A DNA stretch of 64,000 bases from JAPLHP01 sp963720375 (GTDB lineage: Bacteria; Chloroflexota; Dehalococcoidia; UBA2247; RBG-13-53-26): NCBI GenBank assembly GCA_963720375.1, contig CAVRFM010000020.1, positions 1 through 64,000 of the forward strand. The letters run 5' to 3'. Below the pieces are notes generated by a model. The model had not been told where the DNA came from, ran no database searches, and worked only from the letters and a program-made list of their open reading frames with translations. Below are positions 40,397 to 50,597 of this stretch, piece by piece. The stretch's first letter is position 1. Each line of letters opens with the position of its first letter. The position numbers and the translations under genes are program-made.

Positions 40397-40638
40397 AACC
40401 CGCCTCCCAAGCATTGCTCCTGCCAGACCGTTATCAATTCTGACAGGATATTCTTTAAACCTCTGATAGAAGTATACCTACCAGATACTCAGATCCTGGT
40501 TCCATTGTAAACTTGCCTGACTGACACTGTCAAACGATAAGCGGGTTTGAGTCTCTTCTCTGCTGCTTGTCCATCCAGGTCTGTGCTAAGGGCCTTTTCT
40601 AATGGCAATCCAGTGATTTGAAGGCCAGTTCGCGCGGG

Positions 40639-40647
40639 TGATAGAAT
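40639..40647 (+). promoter_or_regulatory. Extended -10 promoter before the formate dehydrogenase fusion
   Basis: TGATAGAAT, with TGn extension, lies about 50 bases before the ATG at 40698. It overlaps a GTG at 40638, which argues against that earlier start. Confidence 0.45.
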
Positions 40648-40697
40648 ACGGCAATCGGGGAAGCTTGCTCCTTCAGTTTGCGTTTAGAGGATGGAGA

Positions 40698-43600
40698 ATG
40701 ATTGAGGTTGGTGGCATGAAGGTGGGCAGTGACCTGGCCGGTATTGCCTTAAGCATAAACGGGCAAAGTGTCAGGGCAAAAAGAGGCGCGACTATTCTTG
40801 AAGCCGCTGTAGATGCCGGGATCTACATTCCGGCGCTCTGCGCTTATCCTGGGCTGAAGCCGTTGGCGGGAGAGTTGCCTGACAGAGCCTGCCAGCTTTG
40901 CGTGGCAGAAGCAGGCGGGGAGATTATTCTTTCTTGTCTTACTCCTGTCTCCGAAGGCATGGTGGTTCAGACCGAAACGCCAAAGCTGATGTATTTGCGC
41001 CGGAGGAACCTGGCGGCTATTCTGCGCCGACACCCTAACACATGCTTTACCTGTGACCGCCGCAAACGCTGCAGTCCCTTCGATATCTGTCTCCGGCAGG
41101 CTGCAGTTGAGGAACGATGTGTCACCTGCCCCAAGAATGACAACTGCGAATTGCAGAGGGCTGTAGATCACATCGGTATAGAAGGACTCCCGCCTTATAC
41201 TCCAAAGAAATTGCCTCTGCGGACCGATAGTCCTTTCTTTATCCGGGACCATAACCTGTGTGTCCTCTGTGAACGCTGTGTCCGTGTCTGTGAAGAAATA
41301 AGAGGGGCCAAGGCGATAGAATTTGCCTATCCTTGCTATAGGGCCTGCCCTTCCGGGATAGACATCCCTCGCTATGTGCGGCTTATTGCCAGAGGAAGGC
41401 CCAGTGCTGCTCTGGCGGTGATTCGGGAGAAGGTTCCCTTTCCTGGCTCGCTGGGGCGTGTCTGTATTCATCCCTGTGAGACAGCCTGCCAGCGTGGTCA
41501 GGCGGTTGACAAGCCTATATGTATCAGAATGCTGAAGCGTTTTGCCTTTGACAATGACGATTCCTGGAAAAAACAATCTAAGAAGCTGTCGCCTACTGAG
41601 AAGAAGGTGGCGGTTGTAGGAGCCGGACCGGCAGGCCTCACTGCTGCCTATTATTTGGCCAAGCTGGGACATAGCGTTACGGTCTTTGAGGCCCTTCCTG
41701 AACCCGGCGGGATGATGAGAGTGGGTATTCCAGAGTATCGCCTGCCTCGGAAGGTATTGGGGAGCGAAATCGAAGATATCAGGAGTGCTGGTGTAGAGAT
41801 CAAGCTGAATACGCGGATCGAGGCAATCGATCCGCTCTTCGATCAGGGATACGAGGCCATCTTTCTTGCTGTTGGGGCTCATCAAGGGATGCGCCTGGCA
41901 ATGGAGGGGGAAGCACTCCCTGGAGTCATCGAGTCAGTCGAGTTCCTCCGCCGTATAAATCTGGGAGAGCGGATCGATCTGGGTCAAAGGGTAGGAGTGG
42001 TCGGAGGGGGAAATGTGGCCATTGATGCGGCCCGCGTCTCGTTGCGCCTGGGGGCAAAGAAGGTGACGATCTTCTACCGCCGCACTCGGATGGAAATGCC
42101 AGCCCGTTCCGAGGAAATTGATGCTGCACTGGAGGAGGGCGTGGAGATCGTCTATCTGACTGCTCCGTCCAAACTGACCCGGGAGGATGGCAACCTGCAG
42201 CTGGAATTGCTCCGAATGGAGTTGGGGAAACCGGATGCCAGCGGCAGGAGCAGCCCGGTTCCGATTAAGGGGAGTGAATACGTTACCGAACTGGATACCT
42301 TGATTACAGCTATTGGGCAGCGTCCGGAGGTCTCCAAGGATTTCAAGGTTAAGTTGGGACGGGGAAACACAGTGAAGGTTGATGCTGATATGAAGACCAA
42401 TCGCCAGGGCGTCTTCTCCGGTGGTGACTGTACCAGCGGGTCAGCCTCGGTCATTGAGGCCATAGCAGCCGGCAGAAAGGCGGCCGAGGCGATTGATCGC
42501 TATCTTGGCGGGAAAGGTGACATCTCGGAGTCGCTGGTTCCTCCGGAGGAAGCGATGTACTGGCTTGAGGAAAGCTTTCTTGCAGAGAAGTTGGCTGCTC
42601 TCTCACGGCTTTCTCCCGAGACCAGCGCTAAGAGCTTTGAAGAGGTAGAGCACGGATTTGGCCGTGATGTCGCGATTGCTGAAGCCATGCGTTGTCTGGA
42701 ATGCCACGTAATTACCCCTCCGGATGAGCTCCTGCTTCAGGATGCCAATTGTCAGTTCTGTGGTGCTTGTGTAGATGCCTGTCCCACGGGTGCGTTATTA
42801 GAGCGGGGAAACAAGTGGGTAGGGCAACCGGATCGTGAGATGACGACGACCTGTCCTTACTGTGGGGTGGGGTGTCAGCTTGATATGCAGATCAAAGGTG
42901 GCAAGATCGTCAATTCTGTTCCGAATAGGGATAGTGCTGTCAACAAAGGGCAGGCCTGTGTTAAAGGCAAATTTGGCCTGGACTTTATATATGATGGTAG
43001 CCGCCTGACATCGCCTCTGGTCAAGAGGGATGGCGAGTTCGTTGCAGTCACGTGGGAAGAAGCGCTCGAGGTGGTGGCCGATAGGCTTGCCAAGTACAAA
43101 GGCAATCAATTTGCGGCGATCGCCTCGGCCAAATGCACCAATGAGGACAACTATGTGATCCAGAAATTCGCCCGTGTGGTGATGAGCACCAACAATATTG
43201 ACCACAGCGCCCGGCTCTGTCATACGCCGACGATGGAAGGCCTGATCGCAAGCTTCGGCAGTGATGCTATGACTAATTCCATCGGCGAAATTGGAGACGC
43301 TGCCTGTGTTCTGGCTATTGGCAGTGACACCACAGAGACACACCCGGTAATAGCCGTGGAAATAAAGAGAGCGCTGCGTCAGGGCGGGAAGCTCATAGTA
43401 GCCAATCCAAGAGAGGTAACCTTGTGCCGTCTTGCAGATCTTTGGCTTCAGCATCGTCCCGGAACCGATGTAGCCTTACTCATGGGGATGATGTGGTTCA
43501 TTGTTGATGAGGGGTTGCTGGATATATCCTTCCTGCGGGAACGTTCCGAGAATTTTGAGGCCTTCCTGGATTCACTGAAGTCCTTCCATCCGGGATTTGT

Positions 43601-44849
43601 GGAGAAGGTGACTGGAGTATCGGCGGAGCTGGTAGCTGCGGCGGCGCGGATGTATGCCACTCGGAAGCCAGCGACGATCATCTACAATGGCGAAATCATG
43701 CAGGACACTCATGGGATGGACAATGTACTGGCTCTGGCGGATGTGGCCATGCTCACTGGCAATATAGGTAAGCCATCGACAGGGGTGAATCCACTGAGGG
43801 TTCAAAACAACCTCCAGGGCGCTTGCGATATGGGCGCCTTACCCGATTTCTATACTGGGTACCAACCTGTGGCTGATCCAGGCGCACGGAAGAAATTTGA
43901 GGAAGCCTGGGGCAGCACATTGAGTGCCAATCCGGGGCGGACGCTGTCTCAGATCTATGAGGCTGCTTATCTGGGGCCGGTAAGGGCGGTCTACCTTGTC
44001 GGTGACAACCCGGTACTCAGTGAGGCCAATGCCAGGCGTATCCAGACATCTTTGGAGAAGCTGGAGTTTCTGGTGGTTCAGGATATCTTTTTGACAGAGA
44101 CCGCTCGGCTGGCCCATGTGGTGTTGCCGGCCACCAGCTTTGCCGAAAAGGAGGGCACCTTCACCAATACGGAGCGGAGGGTGCAGATGGTGCGCCAGGC
44201 AATTGAGCATTTGGGTGACTCGAAGCCTGACTGGTGGATCACCGCTCAGATAGCGAAGAAGATGGGGTGCAAGGGGTTTGACTATGAAAAGCCTTCGCAG
44301 ATCATGGAAGAGATATCGCGGCTGACACCGAGCTATGGTGGAATTACTTATCAGCGCATAGAGAAGGGTGGCATACAATGGCCTTGCCCTGCGGTGGAGC
44401 ATCCCGGGACACCGATACTCCATAAGGACACCTTTACTCGAGGCAGAGGGAGGTTTGCGCCATTAGAGTACAAGACATTGGTGCAGTCGCCTGATGAAGA
44501 ATATCCCTTGATACTGACCACAGAGCGGAGACCATATCACGCCAGCACCATGGCAGGTAAGTCAAAGAGCCTGAGCAGGCTGCGGAGTGAGGAACTGGTG
44601 GAGATAAATCCGGCAGATGCCCAAAAGCTGGGGATAGCTGATGGGGAGATGGTGAAGGTAATATCCCATCGGGGAGAGGTTAATGCTAGAGCCAGGGTGA
44701 GTTCTGCCTCGCTTATGGGTGTGGTGAACATGGTCTTCCACTCTGCGGATAGTCCTATGAACGTGCTGACCAATCCTGCTCCGGACCTGATGGCCGGGAT
44801 ACCTGAACTGAAGGCCTGTGCTGTAAGAGTGGAACCCCGGAAAGCCTGA
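40698..44849 (+). CDS. Formate dehydrogenase-like molybdopterin oxidoreductase fused to a GltD-type flavoprotein
   Basis: The 1383-residue chain starts with a 2Fe-2S ferredoxin and 4Fe-4S segment like NuoG (residues 10-215, CxYPGLKPL, CFTCDRRKRC, CVLCERCVRVC). A glutamate-synthase small-subunit-type FAD/NAD(P) module (about 220-640, VAVVGAGPAGLTAAYYLAKLGH) comes next, then 4Fe-4S clusters (CQFCGACVDACP), and an FdhF-type molybdopterin domain from 700 on (TCPYCGVGCQLDMQ, KGQACVKGKFGLDF). The molybdenum ligand is Cys841 (SARLCHTP), not Sec. It should oxidise formate and reduce NAD(P) or a carrier in one polypeptide. Alternative ATG at 40716. Confidence 0.92.
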   Translation: MIEVGGMKVGSDLAGIALSINGQSVRAKRGATILEAAVDAGIYIPALCAYPGLKPLAGELPDRACQLCVAEAGGEIILSCLTPVSEGMVVQTETPKLMYLRRRNLAAILRRHPNTCFTCDRRKRCSPFDICLRQAAVEERCVTCPKNDNCELQRAVDHIGIEGLPPYTPKKLPLRTDSPFFIRDHNLCVLCERCVRVCEEIRGAKAIEFAYPCYRACPSGIDIPRYVRLIARGRPSAALAVIREKVPFPGSLGRVCIHPCETACQRGQAVDKPICIRMLKRFAFDNDDSWKKQSKKLSPTEKKVAVVGAGPAGLTAAYYLAKLGHSVTVFEALPEPGGMMRVGIPEYRLPRKVLGSEIEDIRSAGVEIKLNTRIEAIDPLFDQGYEAIFLAVGAHQGMRLAMEGEALPGVIESVEFLRRINLGERIDLGQRVGVVGGGNVAIDAARVSLRLGAKKVTIFYRRTRMEMPARSEEIDAALEEGVEIVYLTAPSKLTREDGNLQLELLRMELGKPDASGRSSPVPIKGSEYVTELDTLITAIGQRPEVSKDFKVKLGRGNTVKVDADMKTNRQGVFSGGDCTSGSASVIEAIAAGRKAAEAIDRYLGGKGDISESLVPPEEAMYWLEESFLAEKLAALSRLSPETSAKSFEEVEHGFGRDVAIAEAMRCLECHVITPPDELLLQDANCQFCGACVDACPTGALLERGNKWVGQPDREMTTTCPYCGVGCQLDMQIKGGKIVNSVPNRDSAVNKGQACVKGKFGLDFIYDGSRLTSPLVKRDGEFVAVTWEEALEVVADRLAKYKGNQFAAIASAKCTNEDNYVIQKFARVVMSTNNIDHSARLCHTPTMEGLIASFGSDAMTNSIGEIGDAACVLAIGSDTTETHPVIAVEIKRALRQGGKLIVANPREVTLCRLADLWLQHRPGTDVALLMGMMWFIVDEGLLDISFLRERSENFEAFLDSLKSFHPGFVEKVTGVSAELVAAAARMYATRKPATIIYNGEIMQDTHGMDNVLALADVAMLTGNIGKPSTGVNPLRVQNNLQGACDMGALPDFYTGYQPVADPGARKKFEEAWGSTLSANPGRTLSQIYEAAYLGPVRAVYLVGDNPVLSEANARRIQTSLEKLEFLVVQDIFLTETARLAHVVLPATSFAEKEGTFTNTERRVQMVRQAIEHLGDSKPDWWITAQIAKKMGCKGFDYEKPSQIMEEISRLTPSYGGITYQRIEKGGIQWPCPAVEHPGTPILHKDTFTRGRGRFAPLEYKTLVQSPDEEYPLILTTERRPYHASTMAGKSKSLSRLRSEELVEINPADAQKLGIADGEMVKVISHRGEVNARARVSSASLMGVVNMVFHSADSPMNVLTNPAPDLMAGIPELKACAVRVEPRKA

Positions 44850-44875
44850 TACTTCTATGAAGGGCGGGTAGTTTG

Positions 44876-44901
44876 CAGGGGCGGTTCGCAGACCGCCCCT
44901 G
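44876..44901. repeat. GC-rich inverted repeat after the formate dehydrogenase gene
   Basis: CAGGGGCGGT and ACCGCCCCTG (10 pairs) enclose TCGCAG. It shares its core with the 28-base palindrome at 8894 and is followed by ATTATTCTTC, so it may also stop transcription. Confidence 0.7.
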
Positions 44902-45004
44902 ATTATTCTTCAATCACCGTTTTCGGCGTTGCCATATGAAACTTGTTTAGAATTACGGGCTTCAGAGTTTCATAGTAGAATATGGCAAAAATGGCGAGGC
45001 AAAG

Positions 45005-47575
45005 TTGACCCCTGTACGACGGCAATATTTGAGAATAAAGCAGAGATACCCCGAGGCCATCGTCCTCTTCCGCCTGGGTGATTTCTACGAGACCTTTGAT
45101 GAGGATGCCAGGCTGGTCTCCAAGTTGCTGGAGATCACCCTTACCTCCAGGGAGATGGGCAAGGGGCAGAGGTTTCCCATGGCTGGCATCCCATACCATG
45201 CTCTGAACAACTACATGGCCAGGCTCATCAACCGGGGCTATAAGGTGGCTATCTGCGAGCAACTGAGCCCTCCGGGTCAGGGTCTGGTGGAGAGGGATGT
45301 AGTGCGGGTGGTGACGCCGGGGACGGTCATCGAGCCCGGCCTCCTTGAGGGAACGGCCAATAACTATCTTGCCAGCGTGGTTATCGATAATGACCGGGCA
45401 GGGTTGGCTCACGTTGATATTACGACGTCTGAATTCGCCACTACTGAGGTCCCTGTAGATCGTCTTCTTCCTGAATTGGAGAGATTGCACCCTTCGGAAA
45501 TTCTCATTCCCCGTAATCTGGATTTCCCTGATCTATCGCGACTTGGCGCAGTGAGCCCGATTGACGAATGCTGGTCTGATGTGGAAACAGCACGTCAGGC
45601 CCTTCTGGATCACTTCGGCGTGGCCACTCTTGAGGGGTATGGCTGTGCCCACCTCCCTCTGGCTGTCAGGGCGGCCGGAGCCATCCTCCACTACCTTCAG
45701 GAAAACCAGAAAGGTGCTCTGGCACTGCTGACTCAGTTAAGCACCTATTCCACCGAAAAATATATGATGCTGGATGCCCAGACGCGGCGGAATCTGGAAC
45801 TTTTCGAGAGCAGTCGTTCAGGTGCTCCTGCTGGTTCACTCCTCTCCGTCATCGACCTCACCCAGACTCCCATGGGTGGCAGGTTGCTCAGAAGATGGCT
45901 GGGGCATCCCCTTTTGGATCTGGCTCAGTTAGTGGAGCGGCAGGATGTGGTAGAGAAGTTTCATAACGATACCATTGCCCGTGGTAAGGTCATTTCTTTG
46001 CTGCATCAGATCGGTGACCTGGAACGTTTAGTCAACAGGGTGAGGGGTGGCCATGCCAACCCCAGGGAACTGGTAACGCTGCGGCACAACGTGGAGATCA
46101 TTCCCCAGATAAAGGCTGTCCTTGCAGAAGGCGGCACTCCCGAATGGCTGGTGGCCAAGCTCCAAACTTGCGACGAGGTTGTCGCTCTGATCTCTCAGGC
46201 TGTTGCCGATGACGCTCCGGCAACTCTGGACGATGGTGGGGTGATAAAGCCGGGCTTTTCACCAGAGCTCGACCAGCTCCGCAGTGCATCAAAGGACGCC
46301 AAGCAGTACCTGGCTAACCTGGAACGTCAGGAGAGGGAACGCACGGGGATCAAGTCTCTCAGGATGGGATACAACAGGGTTTTTGGCTATTACATTGAAG
46401 TGAGCCGGTCCAATCTGGCCTCTGTGCCGTCCGACTACATCCGCAAACAGACGCTTTCCGGGGCGGAGCGCTTCTTCACTGTGGAACTGAAGGAGTATGA
46501 GTCGGTGATCCTCAATGCCCAGGAGAAGATGGCTGAGCTGGAGGCTGATCTCTTCCGTCAGGTGTGCCATCAGGTCGGCGGCTGGGGGGAGAATATCCTG
46601 GCTGTGGCCGATGCTCTGGCGCATCTCGACGTTTTCTCCAGCCTGGCTGAGGTGGCGGTGCGATACAACTACTGCCGTCCCAAGCTGAACAACGACGATG
46701 TCATTTCCATCACCGGAGGACGTCATCCTGTGGTGGAGCGGAGTCTCAGTGATGCAAGCTTCATCCCCAACGATACCTTTCTCTCCAACAAGGATTCCCA
46801 GCTGATCATCCTCACCGGACCAAATATGTCTGGCAAATCTACCTATCTGCGTCAGGTGGCCATCATCGTGTTGCTGGCCCAGGTGGGCAGTTTTGTGCCG
46901 GCGGACTCTGCCGTTATTGGTCTGGTGGATCGCATCTTCACCAGGATTGGGGCTCAGGAAGACCTGGCTGCCGGCCAGTCCACCTTTATGGTAGAGATGG
47001 TGGAGACGGCCAATATCCTCAACAATGCCACGGCCCGTTCCCTGATTATCCTCGATGAGATCGGGCGGGGCACCAGCACCTATGATGGTCTTTCCATCGC
47101 TCATGCTGTTGCCGAATACATCCACAGCCATCCTAGGTTGGGCGCCAAGACCCTTTTTGCTACCCACTACCATGAGCTGGTGGAGCTGGCAGATTTCCTG
47201 CCCCGGGTGAAGAACTTCAACGTGGCGGTGACTGAAGAGGGCGGTAAGGTGGTCTTCCTGCGCAAGGTCATCCCTGGAGGCGCGGACAAAAGCTACGGCA
47301 TACACGTGGCCCAACTGGCTGGCCTGCCCAAATCAGTCCTTCACCGTGCCCAGGAGGTTCTGTCCGATCTGGAGGGCAACCGTCATCAGAAGATGTCTGT
47401 GGGCCGTAGAGGCCGCCGCGGTCGCCTCCCTGAAGCAGCTCCCGAGCAAATCTCACTCTTCGGACAGAGGCCCCCGGTGCTGGATGAGTTCCTCAAACTC
47501 GACCTTGAGTCCCTTACCCCGCTGGAAGCTCTGAACAAGCTCTACGAGCTGCAAAAGAAGGCTAGGGAAGAATAA
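45005..47575 (+). CDS. mutS: DNA mismatch repair protein MutS
   Basis: The 856-residue protein starts (TTG codon) with TPVRRQYLRIKQRYPEAIVLFRLGDFYETF, the mismatch-binding Phe-x-Glu domain (FYETF near 30). The C-terminus has the ATPase (GPNMSGKST near 605, DEIGRGTSTYDG, ATHYHEL) and a C-terminal helix. MutS recognises mismatches and recruits MutL. No mutL is in the window. The start has GAGGCAAAG upstream; no in-frame ATG precedes it. Confidence 0.97.
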   Translation: MTPVRRQYLRIKQRYPEAIVLFRLGDFYETFDEDARLVSKLLEITLTSREMGKGQRFPMAGIPYHALNNYMARLINRGYKVAICEQLSPPGQGLVERDVVRVVTPGTVIEPGLLEGTANNYLASVVIDNDRAGLAHVDITTSEFATTEVPVDRLLPELERLHPSEILIPRNLDFPDLSRLGAVSPIDECWSDVETARQALLDHFGVATLEGYGCAHLPLAVRAAGAILHYLQENQKGALALLTQLSTYSTEKYMMLDAQTRRNLELFESSRSGAPAGSLLSVIDLTQTPMGGRLLRRWLGHPLLDLAQLVERQDVVEKFHNDTIARGKVISLLHQIGDLERLVNRVRGGHANPRELVTLRHNVEIIPQIKAVLAEGGTPEWLVAKLQTCDEVVALISQAVADDAPATLDDGGVIKPGFSPELDQLRSASKDAKQYLANLERQERERTGIKSLRMGYNRVFGYYIEVSRSNLASVPSDYIRKQTLSGAERFFTVELKEYESVILNAQEKMAELEADLFRQVCHQVGGWGENILAVADALAHLDVFSSLAEVAVRYNYCRPKLNNDDVISITGGRHPVVERSLSDASFIPNDTFLSNKDSQLIILTGPNMSGKSTYLRQVAIIVLLAQVGSFVPADSAVIGLVDRIFTRIGAQEDLAAGQSTFMVEMVETANILNNATARSLIILDEIGRGTSTYDGLSIAHAVAEYIHSHPRLGAKTLFATHYHELVELADFLPRVKNFNVAVTEEGGKVVFLRKVIPGGADKSYGIHVAQLAGLPKSVLHRAQEVLSDLEGNRHQKMSVGRRGRRGRLPEAAPEQISLFGQRPPVLDEFLKLDLESLTPLEALNKLYELQKKAREE

Positions 47576-47619
47576 AGGGATACTGTCGGAAGATAGATGC
47601 GCCACATCTTCTGTGACCT

Positions 47620-48252
47620 TTATCGGCTGTAGGTTCCCCAGGCCTGTGTTTGCAGGATGTCATCGGTTTCCCTGCGGTTCTTTACAAGGAACATTGAGCA
47701 AAGCAACACACCAGCGATGGCATAGCCCCAAGAACGCACAGCGACACTAAGAACCGTGGGGTTGAACACCCTGGCTAACATTAATATGAGGGGAGTTATG
47801 AAGTGCCAAATCTGATTGCTGAGGTAGAAACGCTTTGTGCTGAAAAGAAGAAGCAGGAAACAGAAGACCGACAGCAGGAATGTGATAGGGCACAGGATGA
47901 GGAAGCCTGTAGCGAAGATAGTTTGCCCCATGCCTCCGCTTCCCCTCAACCATATGCTCCACATCTGACCCAGTGAGGCTGACACCAGCATCACAAGGCA
48001 GGCCCATAGTTCACCAACCATGAAGTAAGCGATGGAGAGACAGAGGAAGGTCTTGAGTATCTCGCCCCCGAGCGAGATGGCGCCGGGTAGCCTTCCTGCG
48101 TGGAGTATAACAGCGGTGGAGGTGACGTTGCCAGTGCCCAACCGGCGGAGATCCTGCTTCTTGAAGAGATGCATTATTATGTTGGCAGTGGGTATGCTGC
48201 CAATAAAGTAGCCTATGGCTATGATGCCAATGATCAGGAGGATGGTAGTCAT
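47620..48252 (-). CDS. PlsY-like glycerol-3-phosphate acyltransferase family protein
   Basis: The 210-residue membrane protein shows the PlsY pattern IGSIPTANIIMHLFKKQDLRRLGTGNVTSTAVILHAG with GSIPTA and GTGN motifs, and about six helices. PlsY moves an acyl group from acyl-phosphate to glycerol-3-phosphate in phospholipid synthesis. The third PlsY motif (NGGKG region) appears as GSGGMG, weaker than usual, so it may be a divergent paralogue rather than the main enzyme. Confidence 0.75.
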   Translation of the reverse strand: MTTILLIIGIIAIGYFIGSIPTANIIMHLFKKQDLRRLGTGNVTSTAVILHAGRLPGAISLGGEILKTFLCLSIAYFMVGELWACLVMLVSASLGQMWSIWLRGSGGMGQTIFATGFLILCPITFLLSVFCFLLLLFSTKRFYLSNQIWHFITPLILMLARVFNPTVLSVAVRSWGYAIAGVLLCSMFLVKNRRETDDILQTQAWGTYSR

Positions 48253-48359
48253 GCTGCCCTTCGCAATGATTGGCCTGAATACATCGTCTTACGAGGTATA
48301 TCTTAGGTAGGGAATGAAGGGGGCTGTCAAGTGGATCGCATGGGCATACTGCGGCTGGG

Positions 48360-49472
48360 TCATTTGGTCGAGACGCTGGATCTCAGCCCAAGGGATAGCA
48401 TGACGCCGATAAGGGTCAGGCCCGAAGCCACATACATCAAGGTATCGAATCCCCACAACTGGGATATGACGCCTCCTATGAGGGGGCCAATGCTGGCGGA
48501 TAGGTAGATTGCTGAATAGAGGAGTCCTGCAGACGTACCATGCTCGGCATTTCTTTGCAGCAATAGGCTTAGCCCGCCAACGAAGAGGCATGACCATGAG
48601 ATAGCCAGGACTACCTGTACCGGCACCAGTTGCAGGTAGTGGGTGGCTATGCCGTACATGGCGAACGTTATCACGGAGGTGATGAGCCCTACTCTGAACA
48701 TGGTTGCAGTATTAAACCTCTCTACAAAGCGCATGGCGATGAACTGCCCGCCCATATTAATTCCTTCCAGGATGGCTACCCACAGCTTGCCGGCGCCAAT
48801 GCTGACCAGAAAAAGGGAGAAGATGGCCCAGACGGCGCTGGAGCCCAGACACCGGAGGAAGAAGGGGAAGTATATCCTGCGGTTTGTCCATATTAGAGCC
48901 ACTGGGAAGGCTGCTGTTTGGAGCCGTTTTGTTCGTTCTTCCCTGAGTGTAAACGATAGACAGAAGGCCAGCGCTGCGGCGATTGCGCTGATGACGAACA
49001 GGGCGGTGTAGTTTCGGGTAGCGGCGGCTGCCACTGCACCGAAAAGCCAGCCAAGTGATCCGTAAGAGGAAAAACGGCCAACCTGTCCCTCCGCCTCGTA
49101 AATGTAGGCCATAAGGGCTGCCGAGGTGACACCGAGGCAGAAACCGACGAGGCCTCTGACTGCGAGCAGTATCATGGGTGTCAGCGCAAATATCTGGAGG
49201 AGATAGGCCACTGCCGAAAGGCCGAGCCCGGAGCGTATAAATATTAACCGGCCGTGCTTGTCTGATTGTCGGCCAAATATGAAGGAGGACGCGAAGTAGG
49301 CTGTACCATACGATGCTGCGACGAGACCTACTTCAAACCTGGATGCCCCCAGGCTGTCGGCATATAGTGGCAGGAAGATAACGGAGGCCTCTACAGAGAG
49401 ACTAAAAAGGAAGCTGAGCAGCGCGAATCGGAGCGTTAACGGGGCATTGGTTATGTGACGGAGGTATTGCAT
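48360..49472 (-). CDS. Major facilitator superfamily transporter
   Basis: A 370-residue membrane protein with about 12 helices. The start (MQYLRHITNAPLTLRFALLSFLFSLSVEASVIFLPLYADSLGAS) and the loop FIFGRQSDKHGRLIFIR, which is the MFS G-x3-D-(K/R)-x-G-R motif after helix 2, identify the superfamily. Substrate unknown; drug or sugar export are both possible. Likely followed by the plsY-like gene on the same strand with a gap of 107 bases. Confidence 0.9.
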   Translation of the reverse strand: MQYLRHITNAPLTLRFALLSFLFSLSVEASVIFLPLYADSLGASRFEVGLVAASYGTAYFASSFIFGRQSDKHGRLIFIRSGLGLSAVAYLLQIFALTPMILLAVRGLVGFCLGVTSAALMAYIYEAEGQVGRFSSYGSLGWLFGAVAAAATRNYTALFVISAIAAALAFCLSFTLREERTKRLQTAAFPVALIWTNRRIYFPFFLRCLGSSAVWAIFSLFLVSIGAGKLWVAILEGINMGGQFIAMRFVERFNTATMFRVGLITSVITFAMYGIATHYLQLVPVQVVLAISWSCLFVGGLSLLLQRNAEHGTSAGLLYSAIYLSASIGPLIGGVISQLWGFDTLMYVASGLTLIGVMLSLGLRSSVSTK

Positions 49473-49593
49473 CTAAGATTGGCTGCTCATAGATGATAGA
49501 TTCTGATATTACATCGCCAGTCCCCTTGAGGCAAGTCACTGCCCGAACTCGCGGGGACGATTGATTGAGGTGGTGTTCAGACGATGGTTGTTA

Positions 49594-49602
49594 TGTTATA
49601 CT
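49594..49602 (+). promoter_or_regulatory. Extended -10 promoter of the ATP-grasp gene
   Basis: TGTTATACT lies 34 bases before the start codon. No clear -35 box is seen. Confidence 0.5.
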
Positions 49603-49636
49603 GAGGCGAAATCGATGCCTGGGACTACGGACAGCT

Positions 49637-50554
49637 ATGAAGCTGAATAAGATAGGCATCCTCGAACTGAGGAATGACCCCTTCATCACCGATGTGGTAT
49701 CCAAGTTGGGCGATCTGCCGGTAGAGTTTCTCTCCTTTGCTGATCGAGCTGTTCCTGTAACCAGTGATTACAAAGTGGTTGTGGACCGGATGAGTTTTTG
49801 CCTCCCTTATCTGAAGGAAATGGTCAAGAATATGTCTCTGGATGGTACTTATGTGATAAATAACCCTTTCACCGCCTCAGTAGACAACAAACTGGTGGAC
49901 GCCGGCATATGCCAGTTTCTTGGGATATCCTTTCCCAAGTCTATTGTTCTGCCCGATCCGGTAGTTCGGGACAAGGTATCGGATATGGTGAGGGAGCCAT
50001 CTTGGGACAGGATTGCTGACGAGGTGGGTTTTCCCTGTATCTTGAAGCCCATAGATGGATATGCCTGGGAAGATGTCTATGAAGTGAACACTCCGGCAGA
50101 ATTGAAGGGGCGATACGCCATGGGTTCGGGCAAGACCTGGCTGGTACAGCAGAAGGTTCATTATGAGGAGTATTACCGCATCTTCTGTATTGATCAGAAA
50201 GACGTGTTGTTCGTTAAGTGGATTCCCAGACCTTTTGGATTGGGGGAGTATCTCTATACCGACTCAACGGATATTGATGGTACGAGGGCGAAGCTGGCAG
50301 AACAAATCATCCGGCTGAATTCGGCTCTGGATATGGATGCTAATGTGGTAGAATGGTGCACAGATAATAAGGGGCAGTCCTGGGTTATCGATGCGTTCAA
50401 TGAGGTTCCCGATGTACCTAAGGATCGTATCCCCACCGAACATTACTGGTGGATTGTGGATCGGTTTACTGCCTGTATTAGAGACAAGCTAGACCTGGAT
50501 AAGCGAAACAGGACTGCCTTTAAACTGGCTTCAGCCCAACAGTGCACCTCATAA
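49637..50554 (+). CDS. ATP-grasp (RimK-like) ligase, substrate unknown
   Basis: The 305-residue protein has an ATP-grasp fold: IGILELRNDPFITDVV at the start, a GFPCILKPIDGYAWEDVYEV lysine/glycine stretch (ATP-binding), WLVQQKVHYEEYYRIF, and the metal-binding end DMDANVVEWCTDNKGQSWVIDAFNEVPDVPKD. RimK-type enzymes join amino acids to peptides, proteins or small acids. No substrate gene is adjacent. A GTG upstream gives a longer frame, but the ATG at 49637 lies at the true family start and just after a promoter. Confidence 0.85.
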   Translation: MKLNKIGILELRNDPFITDVVSKLGDLPVEFLSFADRAVPVTSDYKVVVDRMSFCLPYLKEMVKNMSLDGTYVINNPFTASVDNKLVDAGICQFLGISFPKSIVLPDPVVRDKVSDMVREPSWDRIADEVGFPCILKPIDGYAWEDVYEVNTPAELKGRYAMGSGKTWLVQQKVHYEEYYRIFCIDQKDVLFVKWIPRPFGLGEYLYTDSTDIDGTRAKLAEQIIRLNSALDMDANVVEWCTDNKGQSWVIDAFNEVPDVPKDRIPTEHYWWIVDRFTACIRDKLDLDKRNRTAFKLASAQQCTS

Positions 50555-50597
50555 CGCTGTCATATATGTTGCAGAAAACATTTTAAGGGGGTTTAAC

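Noticed and set aside
40698..44849. Formate dehydrogenase as a selenoprotein
   Set aside because: The molybdenum ligand codon at 43218-43220 is TGT (Cys), and no UGA is found in the catalytic context.
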